Of a stretch of 64,000 bases of DNA, positions 1-9,081 are shown one piece after another (the stretch's first letter is position 1; every line of letters begins with the position of its first letter). The stretch is from Pedobacter sp. B4-66 (lineage in GTDB: Bacteria > Bacteroidota > Bacteroidia > Sphingobacteriales > Sphingobacteriaceae). The DNA lies in the NCBI RefSeq assembly GCF_018492665.1, contig NZ_JAFVME010000005.1, positions 248,001 through 312,000 on the forward strand. Direction: 5' to 3'. A model generated the notes under the pieces. The model searched no databases, had not been told where the DNA came from, and worked only from the letters and a program-made list of their open reading frames with translations. Both the position numbers and the translations under genes were made by a program.

Positions 1-1700
1 TGGATGCGAGCGATCTTGGCCGCAAGGTTTCTAACCTGACGCTCATTCTCAGTTCTGTATACCAATAGAGATCCCGAAGGGAACACTTTATTACCAATAG
101 TAAATTCCTGCTCTGCCGACCTAACTTTAATATTTGCCTTTTGCAAGGCGATGAGAACCTGAGCATCCTCTATTGAATTCCATCTAAAAATCCAAGCATA
201 AGGTTTCTCCGCCACATCCGACTGTTCTTTGCTCTCCTCTACAGCAGGGTAACTTCCTTTTACAGATTCTTTGGTAGCATAGGATTTTAAACCGAAAGCG
301 TAAGGCAGCGCCCATGCAGTAATATCGTAAGTATTGGAATCGCTAACAGCTGTTTGAGGCTCAAACAACACATTAGCTAAAACAGCTTTAGGCTGTAGCA
401 GGTTTACAATTAAGTCGTTCCTATCTACTTTAAATCCTTCTACCTTTTTTGTTTCATAATTATACCCACGCAAGTTTTTATCTGACCCAAAGCCATACTC
501 AATACCATTTTTCTTTAAGAGATTCGCCAGCTTTTTAATTCTACTTAAATTCTCTGCCTTTACTATATACGATTTATAAATACCTGGAGGATTTGAGACC
601 GCCTTTTCAAAATAGAGCTTAAACTCATGAACAAGCTTATCCCCATTTTTTGAAACAGCTTCAATTGTTGCCATACTGGTAGTATAGTGGTGGCTTATTC
701 TATCTTTAAGCGTTAGCGTGTCTCCATCTAAAGTGACTACGGCTAGTCCGGCACCGATACCCCCTTGCTCATAAGTCATCCCCACAGCACCATTATATAA
801 AGGATAGGTATCGCCATAAGATGGATATAACAAATCGAATCGTTCTTTAGTGAAATACTGCCATCCGTTTTCATCAAAATATTTTGCATTATTTTTCCCT
901 ACAGTAACCTGAAACTCTCGTTGCCAAGGGGTAATGTCTTGATGAATTGGCTCAGCGGCCGGAGCAAAATAATATGGTTCATTATAGCTTTGCTCATGAA
1001 AATCCACATGAACTTCCGGCATCCATTCATGATATAGCTTTAATCGTTGCTGTGTTTCTACTTGTGTTTGCCATGCCCAATCTCTATTTAAATCAAAGTA
1101 ATAGTGGTTAGATCTGCCCCCTGGCCAAGGCTCAGAATGTTCTCTAGCCATCGGATTAGGATTTGGCTTATGACCACTCACCGAATTAAAATAATTCACA
1201 TACCTTTCTCTGCCATCCGGATTAAGACATGGATCTATAATGATAACTGTATTTTTTAGCCAATCCTGAATTTCATTTGTCTTGGCCTCAGCCAATGTAA
1301 ATATTGTTTTCATTGCAGTTTCTGTAGAACTAGCTTCATTTCCATGTACATTATAGCTTAGCCATAGTATTGCCGGTTGTTTTCCTTTTTGCTCGTTTGA
1401 TGATTGCGCTTTACTCAGACTCAGATTATACTTTCTGATTTGCTCTAAGTCATCGATATTCTCTTTTGCAGAGATTACAGCGACCAACAATTCTCTTCCT
1501 TCGTAAGTTTTGCCATAGTTTACAAGTTTTATATTCTTTTCTTTACCGGCAATGTATTTAAAGTAGTCGACCACCTTATCATGGGCAGTGAATTTGCTCC
1601 CAAGAGCATAACCTAAAAATTCATCAGGAGATTTTGTTTGAGCATCAACAACACTCAAACCAGTTAATAAAAACAAAAAAGGAAGTAGAAAATATTTCAT
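1..1700 (-). CDS. M14 family zinc carboxypeptidase (C-terminal end outside window)
   Basis: Secreted metallocarboxypeptidase-like protein; at least 566 residues are visible and the reading frame runs off the left edge. It starts with a signal peptide (hydrophobic residues 4-16, cleavage likely after VDA-Q). The M14 zinc signature is visible as HGNE (H119, E122), and a further histidine in the HVDFHEQ stretch near residue 230 is a good third ligand. An asparagine/arginine pair typical of substrate binding follows (NPDGRERY, then DLNRDWAW). Members of this family trim C-terminal residues from peptides in the periplasm or outside the cell; the substrate here is unknown. It is transcribed divergently from murF across a 58-base gap. 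Confidence 0.85.
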   Translation of the reverse strand, partial: MKYFLLPFLFLLTGLSVVDAQTKSPDEFLGYALGSKFTAHDKVVDYFKYIAGKEKNIKLVNYGKTYEGRELLVAVISAKENIDDLEQIRKYNLSLSKAQSSNEQKGKQPAILWLSYNVHGNEASSTETAMKTIFTLAEAKTNEIQDWLKNTVIIIDPCLNPDGRERYVNYFNSVSGHKPNPNPMAREHSEPWPGGRSNHYYFDLNRDWAWQTQVETQQRLKLYHEWMPEVHVDFHEQSYNEPYYFAPAAEPIHQDITPWQREFQVTVGKNNAKYFDENGWQYFTKERFDLLYPSYGDTYPLYNGAVGMTYEQGGIGAGLAVVTLDGDTLTLKDRISHHYTTSMATIEAVSKNGDKLVHEFKLYFEKAVSNPPGIYKSYIVKAENLSRIKKLANLLKKNGIEYGFGSDKNLRGYNYETKKVEGFKVDRNDLIVNLLQPKAVLANVLFEPQTAVSDSNTYDITAWALPYAFGLKSYATKESVKGSYPAVEESKEQSDVAEKPYAWIFRWNSIEDAQVLIALQKANIKVRSAEQEFTIGNKVFPSGSLLVYRTENERQVRNLAAKIARI

Positions 1701-1758
1701 ATCGACGAATTAAGACTCCAAAATACTAATTTTACCATATTAATTATTCAATATATCT

Positions 1759-3060
1759 ATGACGGCTATCGAATCCCTTTACCAGCACTACTTAAAACAT
1801 CCGGTTATATGTACAGATACAAGGAATATAACTCCAGGATGCTTGTTTTTCGCCTTAAGGGGAGATAATTTCGACGCGAACACTTTTGCAGAAAAAGCGC
1901 TGACTAATGGCGCCGCTTATGCGATTATAGATAACCTGGCTTACAAAACGAGTAAACAATGTATTTTGGTGCCTGATGTATTAAGCACATTACAGGATTT
2001 AGCTAAACATCACCGTGCTCAGTTAAACATACCTGTCATAGGTTTAACTGGCAGTAACGGAAAAACAACAACCAAAGAACTCATAAAATCCGTTCTTTCA
2101 GAAAAGTATAAAACCTTTGCTACCAAAGGCAATTTAAATAATCATATTGGTGTTCCGTTATCTATTTTATCATTGACAAATGATACCGAGATTGCCGTAA
2201 TAGAGATGGGTGCCAATCATCAAAAAGAAATAGAGTTTTTATGTACTATTGCCCAGCCAACACATGGCCTAATTACTAATGTTGGCATGGCACACCTTGA
2301 TGGTTTTGGTGGATTTGAAGGGGTTAAAAAAGGGAAGGCTGAGCTTTATGCCTATCTGAAGAAGAGCAATGGTACTGCCTTTATAAACAGGAACAATCCC
2401 TACTTGCTTGAGATGAGCGCTGCTGCCGACTTAGATAAAGTAGTTTATTACGGCACTGAAGCAACAGACACAATATCTGGAAAGCTAGTTGAAACAGATC
2501 CTTTAATTGAAATTTCATGGTCAGATAAAGCAACTAGTTATGAAACATCTGTTAATTTAACAGGATCGTACAATTTTGAAAACATACTTGCGGCTATATG
2601 TATCGGAGCGTTTTTCGATGTTAGCCCTTTACAAATAAACAAAGGTCTTTCAGGATATTTCCCTAATAACAATCGCTCACAGATCACAAAAACAGACAAC
2701 AATACGGTGATATGTGATTTTTATAATGCCAACCCTAGCAGCATGACTGCCGCTTTAAACAACATCTCATTACTGTCTGCTTCGCAGAAAGCAGTGATAA
2801 TAGGTGATATGTTTGAACTAGGTGACGAATCAGCTGAACAGCATGATCTTATTGCCAAACAAGCAGAGCAACTTAATGTGAAAACGCTAGTTTTTATTGG
2901 AAAATACTTTTACGCACTAAAAGACAAGTATAAGGGGAACTTCTTTAGTACACCTTCAGAAGCACATGCTTTTTTAAAAGAAAACCCTATAAAGGATAAT
3001 ATGGTACTTTTAAAAGGCTCCAGAGGTATGGCGCTGGAACAGCTGCTACCATTGTTATAG
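1759..3060 (+). CDS. murF: UDP-N-acetylmuramoyl-tripeptide--D-alanyl-D-alanine ligase MurF
   Basis: Cytoplasmic ATP-dependent ligase that adds D-Ala-D-Ala to UDP-MurNAc-tripeptide, the last soluble step of peptidoglycan precursor synthesis. The 433 residues are the usual length for Bacteroidota MurF. Visible motifs: the ATP loop GLTGSNGKTTT at residues 95-105, the IEMGANH motif near residue 150, and the central NFENILAA segment. The N-terminal UDP-binding region is present (TDTRNITPGCLFFAL). Unlike in many bacteria it is not inside a dcw cluster here; it stands alone between the M14 peptidase and gldH, and its stop is 6 bases from the converging gldH stop. Confidence 0.95.
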   Translation: MTAIESLYQHYLKHPVICTDTRNITPGCLFFALRGDNFDANTFAEKALTNGAAYAIIDNLAYKTSKQCILVPDVLSTLQDLAKHHRAQLNIPVIGLTGSNGKTTTKELIKSVLSEKYKTFATKGNLNNHIGVPLSILSLTNDTEIAVIEMGANHQKEIEFLCTIAQPTHGLITNVGMAHLDGFGGFEGVKKGKAELYAYLKKSNGTAFINRNNPYLLEMSAAADLDKVVYYGTEATDTISGKLVETDPLIEISWSDKATSYETSVNLTGSYNFENILAAICIGAFFDVSPLQINKGLSGYFPNNNRSQITKTDNNTVICDFYNANPSSMTAALNNISLLSASQKAVIIGDMFELGDESAEQHDLIAKQAEQLNVKTLVFIGKYFYALKDKYKGNFFSTPSEAHAFLKENPIKDNMVLLKGSRGMALEQLLPLL

Positions 3061-3066
3061 TAAATA

Positions 3067-3546
3067 CTAGTTATTACTTCTTACTTCTACTTTTATACCT
3101 GCGTCACTAATCTCTGCAAGCGGGTTATCACGCATATTCTGCTCTATTTCCAGAAGATACTTCCCTGCAGCAGGGAACTTATAATTGGTAAGTAATGGCA
3201 AATTATAGGTAAACAGATTACCTGATCCGGCACCATTCCACTGTCCATCAGGCTGTGCTAGCCTATATTCATACCGGCGAGTGTGCTTTTTGTGCCCTCC
3301 TCCACTAATGTGGAACAACACAAAAATATTAGAGTACCTGTAATCTGCGGTATGGCGCAGTTTAAAATAAATATTATAAGGTTTACTACTATCCGTAATT
3401 TCAACCAAGGTTTTAACCTTATTAGGGTAACTCCAGTTACGTGCAGGCATAGACATATTGCTGTCTACAAGCGTATTGGTATCACATCCACCAAAAAAGA
3501 GAACGATCAAAACAGAAGACAGCAGTAAAACTTTAAAATTATTCAT
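3067..3546 (-). CDS. gldH: Gliding motility-type lipoprotein GldH
   Basis: A 159-residue lipoprotein. The N-terminus MNNFKVLLLS is followed by a hydrophobic run and a lipobox with cysteine at residue 21 (FFGGC). The body matches what I know of GldH (NWSYPNKV, FHISGGGHKKHTRRYEY, a C-terminal EIEQNMRDNPL segment). In Flavobacterium GldH is needed for gliding; in many non-gliding Bacteroidota it is kept, next to the RicT-like gene as here, and its role is unclear. I chose ATG 3546 because it gives the lipoprotein signal at once; a longer frame to 3627 only reads into the upstream gene. Its start overlaps the stop of the upstream gene by eight bases (ATGAATAA), suggesting translational coupling. 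Confidence 0.8.
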   Translation of the reverse strand: MNNFKVLLLSSVLIVLFFGGCDTNTLVDSNMSMPARNWSYPNKVKTLVEITDSSKPYNIYFKLRHTADYRYSNIFVLFHISGGGHKKHTRRYEYRLAQPDGQWNGAGSGNLFTYNLPLLTNYKFPAAGKYLLEIEQNMRDNPLAEISDAGIKVEVRSNN

Positions 3547-5089
3547 CCTTAGGCTTTTCCTTTTGTTTTTTCCTTCGGTTATTATTTCTATTCCTATTCT
3601 TGTTTGCCGATGGCTGTCCACCCTCAATACCTGCTTGTGCAGAACCGCCGTCAGTAGGCTGAGCTACCTCAGGATTATTCTCCCTTTTATTCTGATCAGG
3701 CTTATTATTACCCTTAGGTTGTTGTCCTTGCTTAGGGTTTTGAACAGGCTTATCTCCCTGTCCAGCTTTTAATCCCGGCGGAGGTTTAACACCTTGAGCT
3801 GGCTTGCCTCCTTGCGCAGGTTTAGCATTTTGAACGTTAGCCGGTTTTGCTCCTTGAGCGGATTTATTAGGATTTTGAACAGGCTTGTTCGCGTTTTGAG
3901 CTGGCTTAGGGCCTTTTTCAGGCCTATTTCCACGATCTCTATTCTCGTTACTTCTGTTCTTGCTATTTTTATTGCCTTTATTTCTAGGCTTATCATCCAA
4001 ACGAGTTAAGCTATCTTGTCCAACTACGTTTTCATAATCAGGTATTTTCTCAACTACAGTTACCGGAGTTAACTCAATTGCCTCTTCTTTAAGGTTAACT
4101 GGTTTTTGTCCGCGCTTGTTCATTGCCATGATCTCTTTAACGCGATCTACCTTTAATGGAATCCAATCCTCAGTATTAGGATAGCTAAACCACATCACCT
4201 TTTTAAAGATATCTGTTTTTTGATGACGAGCAACACCGATCTCCGTTTGCAGACTTTCAATACGATCAGGAATGTCCTTTAATGCATCTAAATAGGTGTC
4301 AAGCTCATAATTCAAACAGCATTTTAGCTTCCCGCATTGTCCTGCTAGCTTTAATGTATTTAAAGAAAGATTCTGATACCTTGCCGCAGCGGTTGATACC
4401 GTTTTAAAGTTAGTTAACCAGGTAGAGCAGCACAATTCGCGACCGCAAGACCCAATTCCACCTAATCTTCCGGCCTCCTGACGCATTCCAATCTGGCGCA
4501 TTTCAATCCGGATTCTAAAGGTTTCAGCCATCTTTTTGATCAGCTCTCTAAAGTCGACACGACCTTCTGCTGTATAAAAAAACGTAGCCTTAGTTTTATC
4601 ACCTTGATAATCAACATCACTGATTTTCATAGATAAGCGTAAGTCTAAAGCAAGAGTACGCGCTTTATGCATCGTTTCCCATTCTAAACCTTTAGCTATT
4701 TTCCATTTCTCTACATCAGCTTCAGTAGCTTTTCTGTAAACTTTTCTTGTTACCTGATCTATAGTAGCTTTACGGCGTTTCATTTGCATACGCACCAGCT
4801 CTCCTGTTAAGGAAACATGGCCTATGTCATATCCACCCGTAGGGCCTTCAACCGCGATTAACTCCCCTATTTCTAGGTAAATATTCTCAGTATTCAAGAA
4901 AAACTCCTTCCTTGCGCCCTTAAATTTAACTTCTATTACTTGAAAAGGTATATAATTTGAAGGCATGTCAAGATTAGACAGCCAGTCGTAAACTTCCATT
5001 TTTCCGCATCCTCCAGTAAGGCAAGAGCCGTTACTTTTGCAACCCGAGGGGGCACATCCGCCACCTGTAGAACAACTTCCACATCCCAT
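3539..5089 (-). CDS. PSP1 domain / RicT-like protein with cysteine-rich N-terminus and Pro/Gly/Asn-rich tail
   Basis: 516 residues, related to RicT (YaaT) of Bacillus, a subunit of an Fe-S-containing complex that affects mRNA processing there. The conserved core carries cysteines at 215, 220/221, 252 and 257/258 (CGRELCC, CGKLKCC). It differs from Bacillus RicT in two ways. The first 30 residues hold six cysteines in a Gly/Ser context. Residues from about 360 onward are low complexity, built from repeated KPAQ/PVQN/GQG-type units. No RicA or RicF partner is encoded in the window. It lies between holB (2-base gap) and gldH (8-base overlap), the common Bacteroidota arrangement. Function in this phylum is inferred only from the domain. 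Confidence 0.8.
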   Translation of the reverse strand: MGCGSCSTGGGCAPSGCKSNGSCLTGGCGKMEVYDWLSNLDMPSNYIPFQVIEVKFKGARKEFFLNTENIYLEIGELIAVEGPTGGYDIGHVSLTGELVRMQMKRRKATIDQVTRKVYRKATEADVEKWKIAKGLEWETMHKARTLALDLRLSMKISDVDYQGDKTKATFFYTAEGRVDFRELIKKMAETFRIRIEMRQIGMRQEAGRLGGIGSCGRELCCSTWLTNFKTVSTAAARYQNLSLNTLKLAGQCGKLKCCLNYELDTYLDALKDIPDRIESLQTEIGVARHQKTDIFKKVMWFSYPNTEDWIPLKVDRVKEIMAMNKRGQKPVNLKEEAIELTPVTVVEKIPDYENVVGQDSLTRLDDKPRNKGNKNSKNRSNENRDRGNRPEKGPKPAQNANKPVQNPNKSAQGAKPANVQNAKPAQGGKPAQGVKPPPGLKAGQGDKPVQNPKQGQQPKGNNKPDQNKRENNPEVAQPTDGGSAQAGIEGGQPSANKNRNRNNNRRKKQKEKPKDE

Positions 5090-5091
5090 AA

Positions 5092-6240
5092 TTAACCGTA
5101 TATATATTGAGTCCCTTTCGGGAGCGTTTTAAACTTAATTATTTTTACTAACTGTAAAGATACATCTAAAAACAGAATTTTAGGATTTGCATTTCTTTCG
5201 ATATGGTAATGCGCCTTTTCCAATTCTGATATAATGGCATCCGCCATGCTAAGATTAAGTACATGGGTTGATAAGCGCTTTGCTGTTTCCATAGCCGAAA
5301 CTGGCAGTTTAACCAAGTCTTCTGCACCACTTAACAACAAACTACATTCTCTTAAGAAACTGATCCCGTACTTTAAGAAATTCTTTTGGTTTTCTCTTCC
5401 CCAGCTAGCAATCTGCTCTACAAAGGCGGTTAAGTCCAAAACCCTGTTGCCATATCCCATCCGCAACCACTCTGCAAATTTATCGGCATTTTCGTTTTGC
5501 GTATTGGCCACCAATTGCTTGGCTTCTATCAAATTCCCATCAGCCAAAAAGCTATATTCAGTAGCTTGATTTTCTGATAAGCCAAACTCATCCATCAAAT
5601 AACTTTCGACAGTCGCATGAGGCAATTTAGGAACCTTAACAATTTGCGTCCGCGACAACAAAGTAGAAAGAATCTGCTCCTGATTGTTGGCTACTAGAAT
5701 GAATAAGGTATTTTGAGGCGGTTCTTCAATAATTTTTAAGAGTGAATTGCCCTCTTTATCCAGATATTCGGGCAGCCACATGATCAGAACTTTCGTCTCT
5801 GCTTCAAAAGCTTTATAACTTAATTTTTTGATGATATCATGACACTCGGCGATGTTAATATTGGCCTGTTTATTCTCGGCGCTTAGCTTAGAACGCCAAA
5901 TATCCATGTCAAAATAAGGATCGGCCAACACCATACTTCTCCATTCATCCAGAACATCTACAGCCGTTTTTACGTCTTTAGAAGCAAAAAATGGATAAGA
6001 AAAATGCAAATCGGGGTGAATATATCTTTCATATTTCCGGCATGAAGAACATTCGCCACAGCTATCATCAACCTGTTTATCAAGGCAGTTAATATATTGG
6101 GCATAGGCAATGGCTAAAGGCAAGGCACCACTTCCTTCTGATGAAAGAAACAACTGCGCATGACTAATCCTATTCTCAGCAACTGTTTGTATCAATTGCT
6201 GTTTTATGCTCTCCTGTCCTATTATATTCTTAAACTGCAT
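5092..6240 (-). CDS. holB: DNA polymerase III subunit delta-prime-like clamp-loader protein
   Basis: 382 residues from ATG 6240. The clamp loader opens and loads the sliding clamp during replication; delta-prime is its stator subunit. Evidence: N-terminus FKNIIGQESIKQQL, a zinc-binding set of four cysteines (C52, C61, C64, C67 in SCGECSSC), the EPPQNTLFILVANN stretch and a sensor-like LLSRTQIV motif. The Walker A region reads SSEGSGALPLA, lacking the usual GK[ST], as expected for delta-prime, which does not hydrolyse ATP. An upstream in-frame TTG at 6249 exists but the ATG before QFKNIIGQ fits the family better. First gene of the holB, ricT-like, gldH run. Confidence 0.88.
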   Translation of the reverse strand: MQFKNIIGQESIKQQLIQTVAENRISHAQLFLSSEGSGALPLAIAYAQYINCLDKQVDDSCGECSSCRKYERYIHPDLHFSYPFFASKDVKTAVDVLDEWRSMVLADPYFDMDIWRSKLSAENKQANINIAECHDIIKKLSYKAFEAETKVLIMWLPEYLDKEGNSLLKIIEEPPQNTLFILVANNQEQILSTLLSRTQIVKVPKLPHATVESYLMDEFGLSENQATEYSFLADGNLIEAKQLVANTQNENADKFAEWLRMGYGNRVLDLTAFVEQIASWGRENQKNFLKYGISFLRECSLLLSGAEDLVKLPVSAMETAKRLSTHVLNLSMADAIISELEKAHYHIERNANPKILFLDVSLQLVKIIKFKTLPKGTQYIYG

Positions 6241-6360
6241 TTGGTGCAAAATAGCAAAATTTTAAGACTTGCCATTATTTGCCCTTAAAGTTAACCAACA
6301 GTAAACAGATAATGGCTTGGTTTAGCTTTTCTTTGAGCCCAAGCACCTCCTAGAATTTAT

Positions 6361-6368
6361 TATCTTTG
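6361..6368 (+). promoter_or_regulatory. TAnnTTTG -7 element before ruvX
   Basis: TATCTTTG matches the Bacteroidota -7 consensus TAnnTTTG exactly and ends five bases before the ruvX ATG, so the transcript would have almost no leader. Confidence 0.5.
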
Positions 6369-6373
6369 CCAAT

Positions 6374-6790
6374 ATGCCCAGAATTTTAGCTTTTGATTAT
6401 GGAACCAAACGTATCGGATTAGCCGTTACGGACCCCTTGCAAATTATTGCAACCGGATTGGACACCGTACATCCTAAAGATGCCATAGAATATTTAAAGA
6501 AATACTTTCTAACCGAACAGGTAGAGGCCTTTGTTTTTGGTGATCCAAAGCAAATGGATGGCACACCGTCCGATTCTGCACAGCATGTAAAAGGGTTTGC
6601 CAAAACATTAAGAAGAACCTTTCCTGATATTCCGCAATACTGGATTGATGAGCGTTTTACCTCTAAACTTGCACATCAAACAATTATGCAGAGCGGATTA
6701 AAAAAACACGACAGACAAAATAAAGAACGTGTTGATACTATTGCAGCCACCATTATTTTGCAATATTTTATGGAACAGCACCGTTTATAG
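6374..6790 (+). CDS. ruvX: Putative Holliday junction resolvase / pre-16S rRNA nuclease YqgF
   Basis: 138-residue RNase H-fold nuclease, the usual length. YqgF (RuvX) was proposed as a Holliday junction resolvase and is known to act in 16S rRNA 5' end maturation in E. coli. Active-site motifs: AFDYGTKRIGLAVTDP at the N-terminus with D8, VFGDPKQMDGT in the middle, and DERFTSK near residue 98 followed by a C-terminal KERVDTIAA with its aspartate. It begins a run of same-strand genes (methyltransferase, two glucosaminidases) with short gaps. The start is supported by the promoter element directly upstream. Confidence 0.92.
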   Translation: MPRILAFDYGTKRIGLAVTDPLQIIATGLDTVHPKDAIEYLKKYFLTEQVEAFVFGDPKQMDGTPSDSAQHVKGFAKTLRRTFPDIPQYWIDERFTSKLAHQTIMQSGLKKHDRQNKERVDTIAATIILQYFMEQHRL

Positions 6791-6810
6791 ATTGCATTTA
6801 TAGAAATTAT

Positions 6811-7446
6811 ATGAGCCTTATCAGCGATGACATGCAGCAGCTTTTGCTTAATTACTGCGAACCGGAAAGCGAACTGCTACAAAGAATAGACAGAGAAACC
6901 AATCTAAAAGTGCTAATGCCGCGTATGCTTTCTGGTCATTATCAGGGCCGGGTGCTTAGTTTTTTAAGTAAAATGGTAAGCCCAAAGCGCATTTTGGAAA
7001 TCGGAACATTTACAGGCTATGCTACTCTTTGCCTCGCCGAAGGCCTAACGGAAGACGGGATCTTATATACTTTAGATATAAATGAGGAACTTGAAGAAAT
7101 GGTTCGCCGAAACTTTGCGCAGTCTGACTACAATAGCAAAATAAAATACATTCTTGGCGATGCCACTCAAACAGTAAACACACTTGACGAAACTTTTGAC
7201 CTTGTGTTTATTGATGCTGACAAGAAAAACAATGGAACTTATTATGATCTTGTTTTCAACAGAATCAGGCCTGGCGGGCTTATTATAGTAGACAATGTGC
7301 TGTGGAGTGGAAAAGTACTGAACACCAATCAGGATAAGGACACTAAAAATATCACTACATTTAATGACAAAATTGCGGCAGATGACCGTGTAGAAAAGCT
7401 CATTCTACCTGTTAGAGATGGGTTATTTATCATCAGAAAAAAATAA
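6811..7446 (+). CDS. SAM-dependent O-methyltransferase, class I (caffeoyl-CoA OMT-like)
   Basis: 211 residues with the class I SAM-binding signature ILEIGTFTGYATLCLAEGL, an acidic GDATQ motif, the metal-binding VFIDADKKN and the later IVDNVLWSGKV, all characteristic of the small metal-dependent O-methyltransferase family (Methyltransf_3). Bacterial members act on catechols or other small hydroxylated molecules; the substrate here cannot be told. The gene follows ruvX by 20 bases and precedes the first glucosaminidase by 2 bases, so co-transcription is likely, without an obvious functional link. Confidence 0.88.
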   Translation: MSLISDDMQQLLLNYCEPESELLQRIDRETNLKVLMPRMLSGHYQGRVLSFLSKMVSPKRILEIGTFTGYATLCLAEGLTEDGILYTLDINEELEEMVRRNFAQSDYNSKIKYILGDATQTVNTLDETFDLVFIDADKKNNGTYYDLVFNRIRPGGLIIVDNVLWSGKVLNTNQDKDTKNITTFNDKIAADDRVEKLILPVRDGLFIIRKK

Positions 7447-7448
7447 GT

Positions 7449-8129
7449 ATGACCAAATCATTACTCTTAGTTTGGCTTTGCGCTATCACCTTAACATTTA
7501 GTGCTAAGGCACAAACCACAGCCGAATATATTGCGGAGAATGTAGAATATGCACAAACGCTAATGCGGGAACATAAAATTCCTGCCAGTGTTATTCTTGC
7601 CGTTGCAATACACGAATCGGCATCCGGAACAAGCAAAATTGCCAGATACCTGAACAATCACTTTGGGATAAAAGGCCCAAACAGCAATACCGAAATCCGT
7701 TCGTCGTATAGAGACTATCCATCGCCAAAAGAATCTTATGATAGTTTTTTGGAGTTTTTAAAGAGCCGCTCTTCTCTTATCCCGCTTTTTGACAAGTATG
7801 ATCAATTTGATTATAGAAACTGGGCCAGAGGGATTCATCGCGGTGGTTATGCAAGAAGCAGAACCTGGGCTTCGCAAATTATTGGAATCATCAAAAGAAA
7901 CAATCTGTCGCAGTACGATGAAAGACCTGATGATTATGTGGAACCACCTACTCCTGTTGCAAGTACTACCCATAGATCTGCAAAGAAATCAAGATCAACA
8001 TACACTGTTAAAAAAGGCGACAGCCTAAATAAAATAGCAAAATCGAAGGGAACAACCGCCACTTCACTAATGAAAAAAAATGGGTTAAAAGGCGCTGCAC
8101 TTAAACCCGGACAAAAACTTAAACTATAA
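7449..8129 (+). CDS. Secreted N-acetylglucosaminidase with C-terminal LysM domain
   Basis: 226 residues: a signal peptide ending at SAKAQ, a glucosaminidase domain (residues about 25-155) with the catalytic-type glutamate in AIHESASGTS and the NNHFGIKG motif, a basic serine-rich linker, then one LysM repeat (about 180-226, YTVKKGDSLNKIA to LKPGQKLKL). The family cleaves the glycan backbone of peptidoglycan; LysM binds the glycan. It sits 2 bases after the methyltransferase and shares one base (TAATG) with the next gene, a paralogue with the same architecture, so the two were probably produced by tandem duplication. Confidence 0.9.
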   Translation: MTKSLLLVWLCAITLTFSAKAQTTAEYIAENVEYAQTLMREHKIPASVILAVAIHESASGTSKIARYLNNHFGIKGPNSNTEIRSSYRDYPSPKESYDSFLEFLKSRSSLIPLFDKYDQFDYRNWARGIHRGGYARSRTWASQIIGIIKRNNLSQYDERPDDYVEPPTPVASTTHRSAKKSRSTYTVKKGDSLNKIAKSKGTTATSLMKKNGLKGAALKPGQKLKL

Positions 8130-9031
8130 TGAACAAAAGATTAATCATCCTGGCAGTAGCCATTCTATTTTTTTCTGCTTGTAAATCAAGAAAATTAAGT
8201 CGCAATAATAAAGAAATTGAAAAAGCAGCGACCAAAGCAAATCCAGATTATAAGTCGCGCACTACGGTAACTTATATTGATGAGTTTAAAGCTGTAGCAA
8301 TAGAGGAGATGAATAAATATGGTATTCCTGCAAGTATTACACTTGCACAGGGCATCATTGAGTCGGGAAGTGGAAATAGCGATCTTGCAAAATATGCGAA
8401 CAACCACTTTGGCATCAAATGTACCTCTGAGTGGAAAGGGAAGGGGTATTACAAGGAAGATGATAAGGTAGATGATTGTTTTAGAGTTTATAAAGACGCT
8501 CGTGAATCATACAAAGACCACTCTGAGTTTCTAAAGAGAAAGCGCTATAGTGCCCTTTTTGAATTGGACAAAAACGATTATAAAAACTGGGCTATTGGTT
8601 TAAAACAAGCTGGTTATGCTACAAACCCTAAATATCCTGATCTATTAATCAACATCATTGAAAAGTACCAGTTGTATTTTTATGACATGCCTGAATCGGA
8701 AAACGAGAAGTTAAAACGTGAGGACCGTGTATTCTCAGAAATTAATGCGAACATCCCTCAGGAAAAGAAAAAATTCACCCCCGTGGCTACTCCACCTTCA
8801 AAACAGGTCGTTAAAGCTCCTGATACTTTAAAAATAAGTACACCAGCTGTAAATGACAGCACGCTCTATACCAAACCAGCAACTAAAGAGAATCCATATA
8901 CGGTGAAACAAGGTGATACCCTTTACAATATTTCTAAACGCTTTAACATCTCAGTTGATGATATAAAAGCGATAAACAACCTTGCTGACACGGGCATTAA
9001 AATTGGCCAAAAGCTTGTGTTAGTTAAATAA
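8129..9031 (+). CDS. Lipoprotein N-acetylglucosaminidase with C-terminal LysM domain
   Basis: 300 residues. Unlike its upstream paralogue it has a lipobox (LFFSAC, cysteine 18) and should be anchored to a membrane. The glucosaminidase domain holds GIIESGSGNSDLAKYANNHFGIK, a YKDARESYKDHSEFL segment and GLKQAGYATNPKYPD, all conserved between the two paralogues. A Pro/Lys/Thr-rich linker of about 60 residues leads to a LysM repeat (YTVKQGDTLYNISKRF to IGQKLVLVK). Likely role: local peptidoglycan cleavage under the outer membrane during growth or division. Start ATG 8129 overlaps the stop of the preceding gene by one base. Confidence 0.9.
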   Translation: MNKRLIILAVAILFFSACKSRKLSRNNKEIEKAATKANPDYKSRTTVTYIDEFKAVAIEEMNKYGIPASITLAQGIIESGSGNSDLAKYANNHFGIKCTSEWKGKGYYKEDDKVDDCFRVYKDARESYKDHSEFLKRKRYSALFELDKNDYKNWAIGLKQAGYATNPKYPDLLINIIEKYQLYFYDMPESENEKLKREDRVFSEINANIPQEKKKFTPVATPPSKQVVKAPDTLKISTPAVNDSTLYTKPATKENPYTVKQGDTLYNISKRFNISVDDIKAINNLADTGIKIGQKLVLVK

Positions 9032-9065
9032 TGTTAATGTTTATTAAGCGCAGATAGTTATCTTG

Positions 9066-9073
9066 TAGTTTTG
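9066..9073 (+). promoter_or_regulatory. TAnnTTTG -7 element before the regulatory-domain gene at 9082
   Basis: TAGTTTTG fits the Bacteroidota -7 consensus and ends eight bases before the ATG at 9082. Confidence 0.45.
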
Positions 9074-9081
9074 TATCTCAA

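Noticed and set aside
3067..3546. GldH as evidence that the organism glides
   Set aside because: GldH is kept in many non-gliding Bacteroidota and no other gld or spr gene is in the window.
3458..3772. Plus-strand Leu/Ile/Arg-rich frame over gldH and the ricT-like tail
   Set aside because: Antisense of low-complexity coding sequence; looks like a membrane protein only because of complementary codons.
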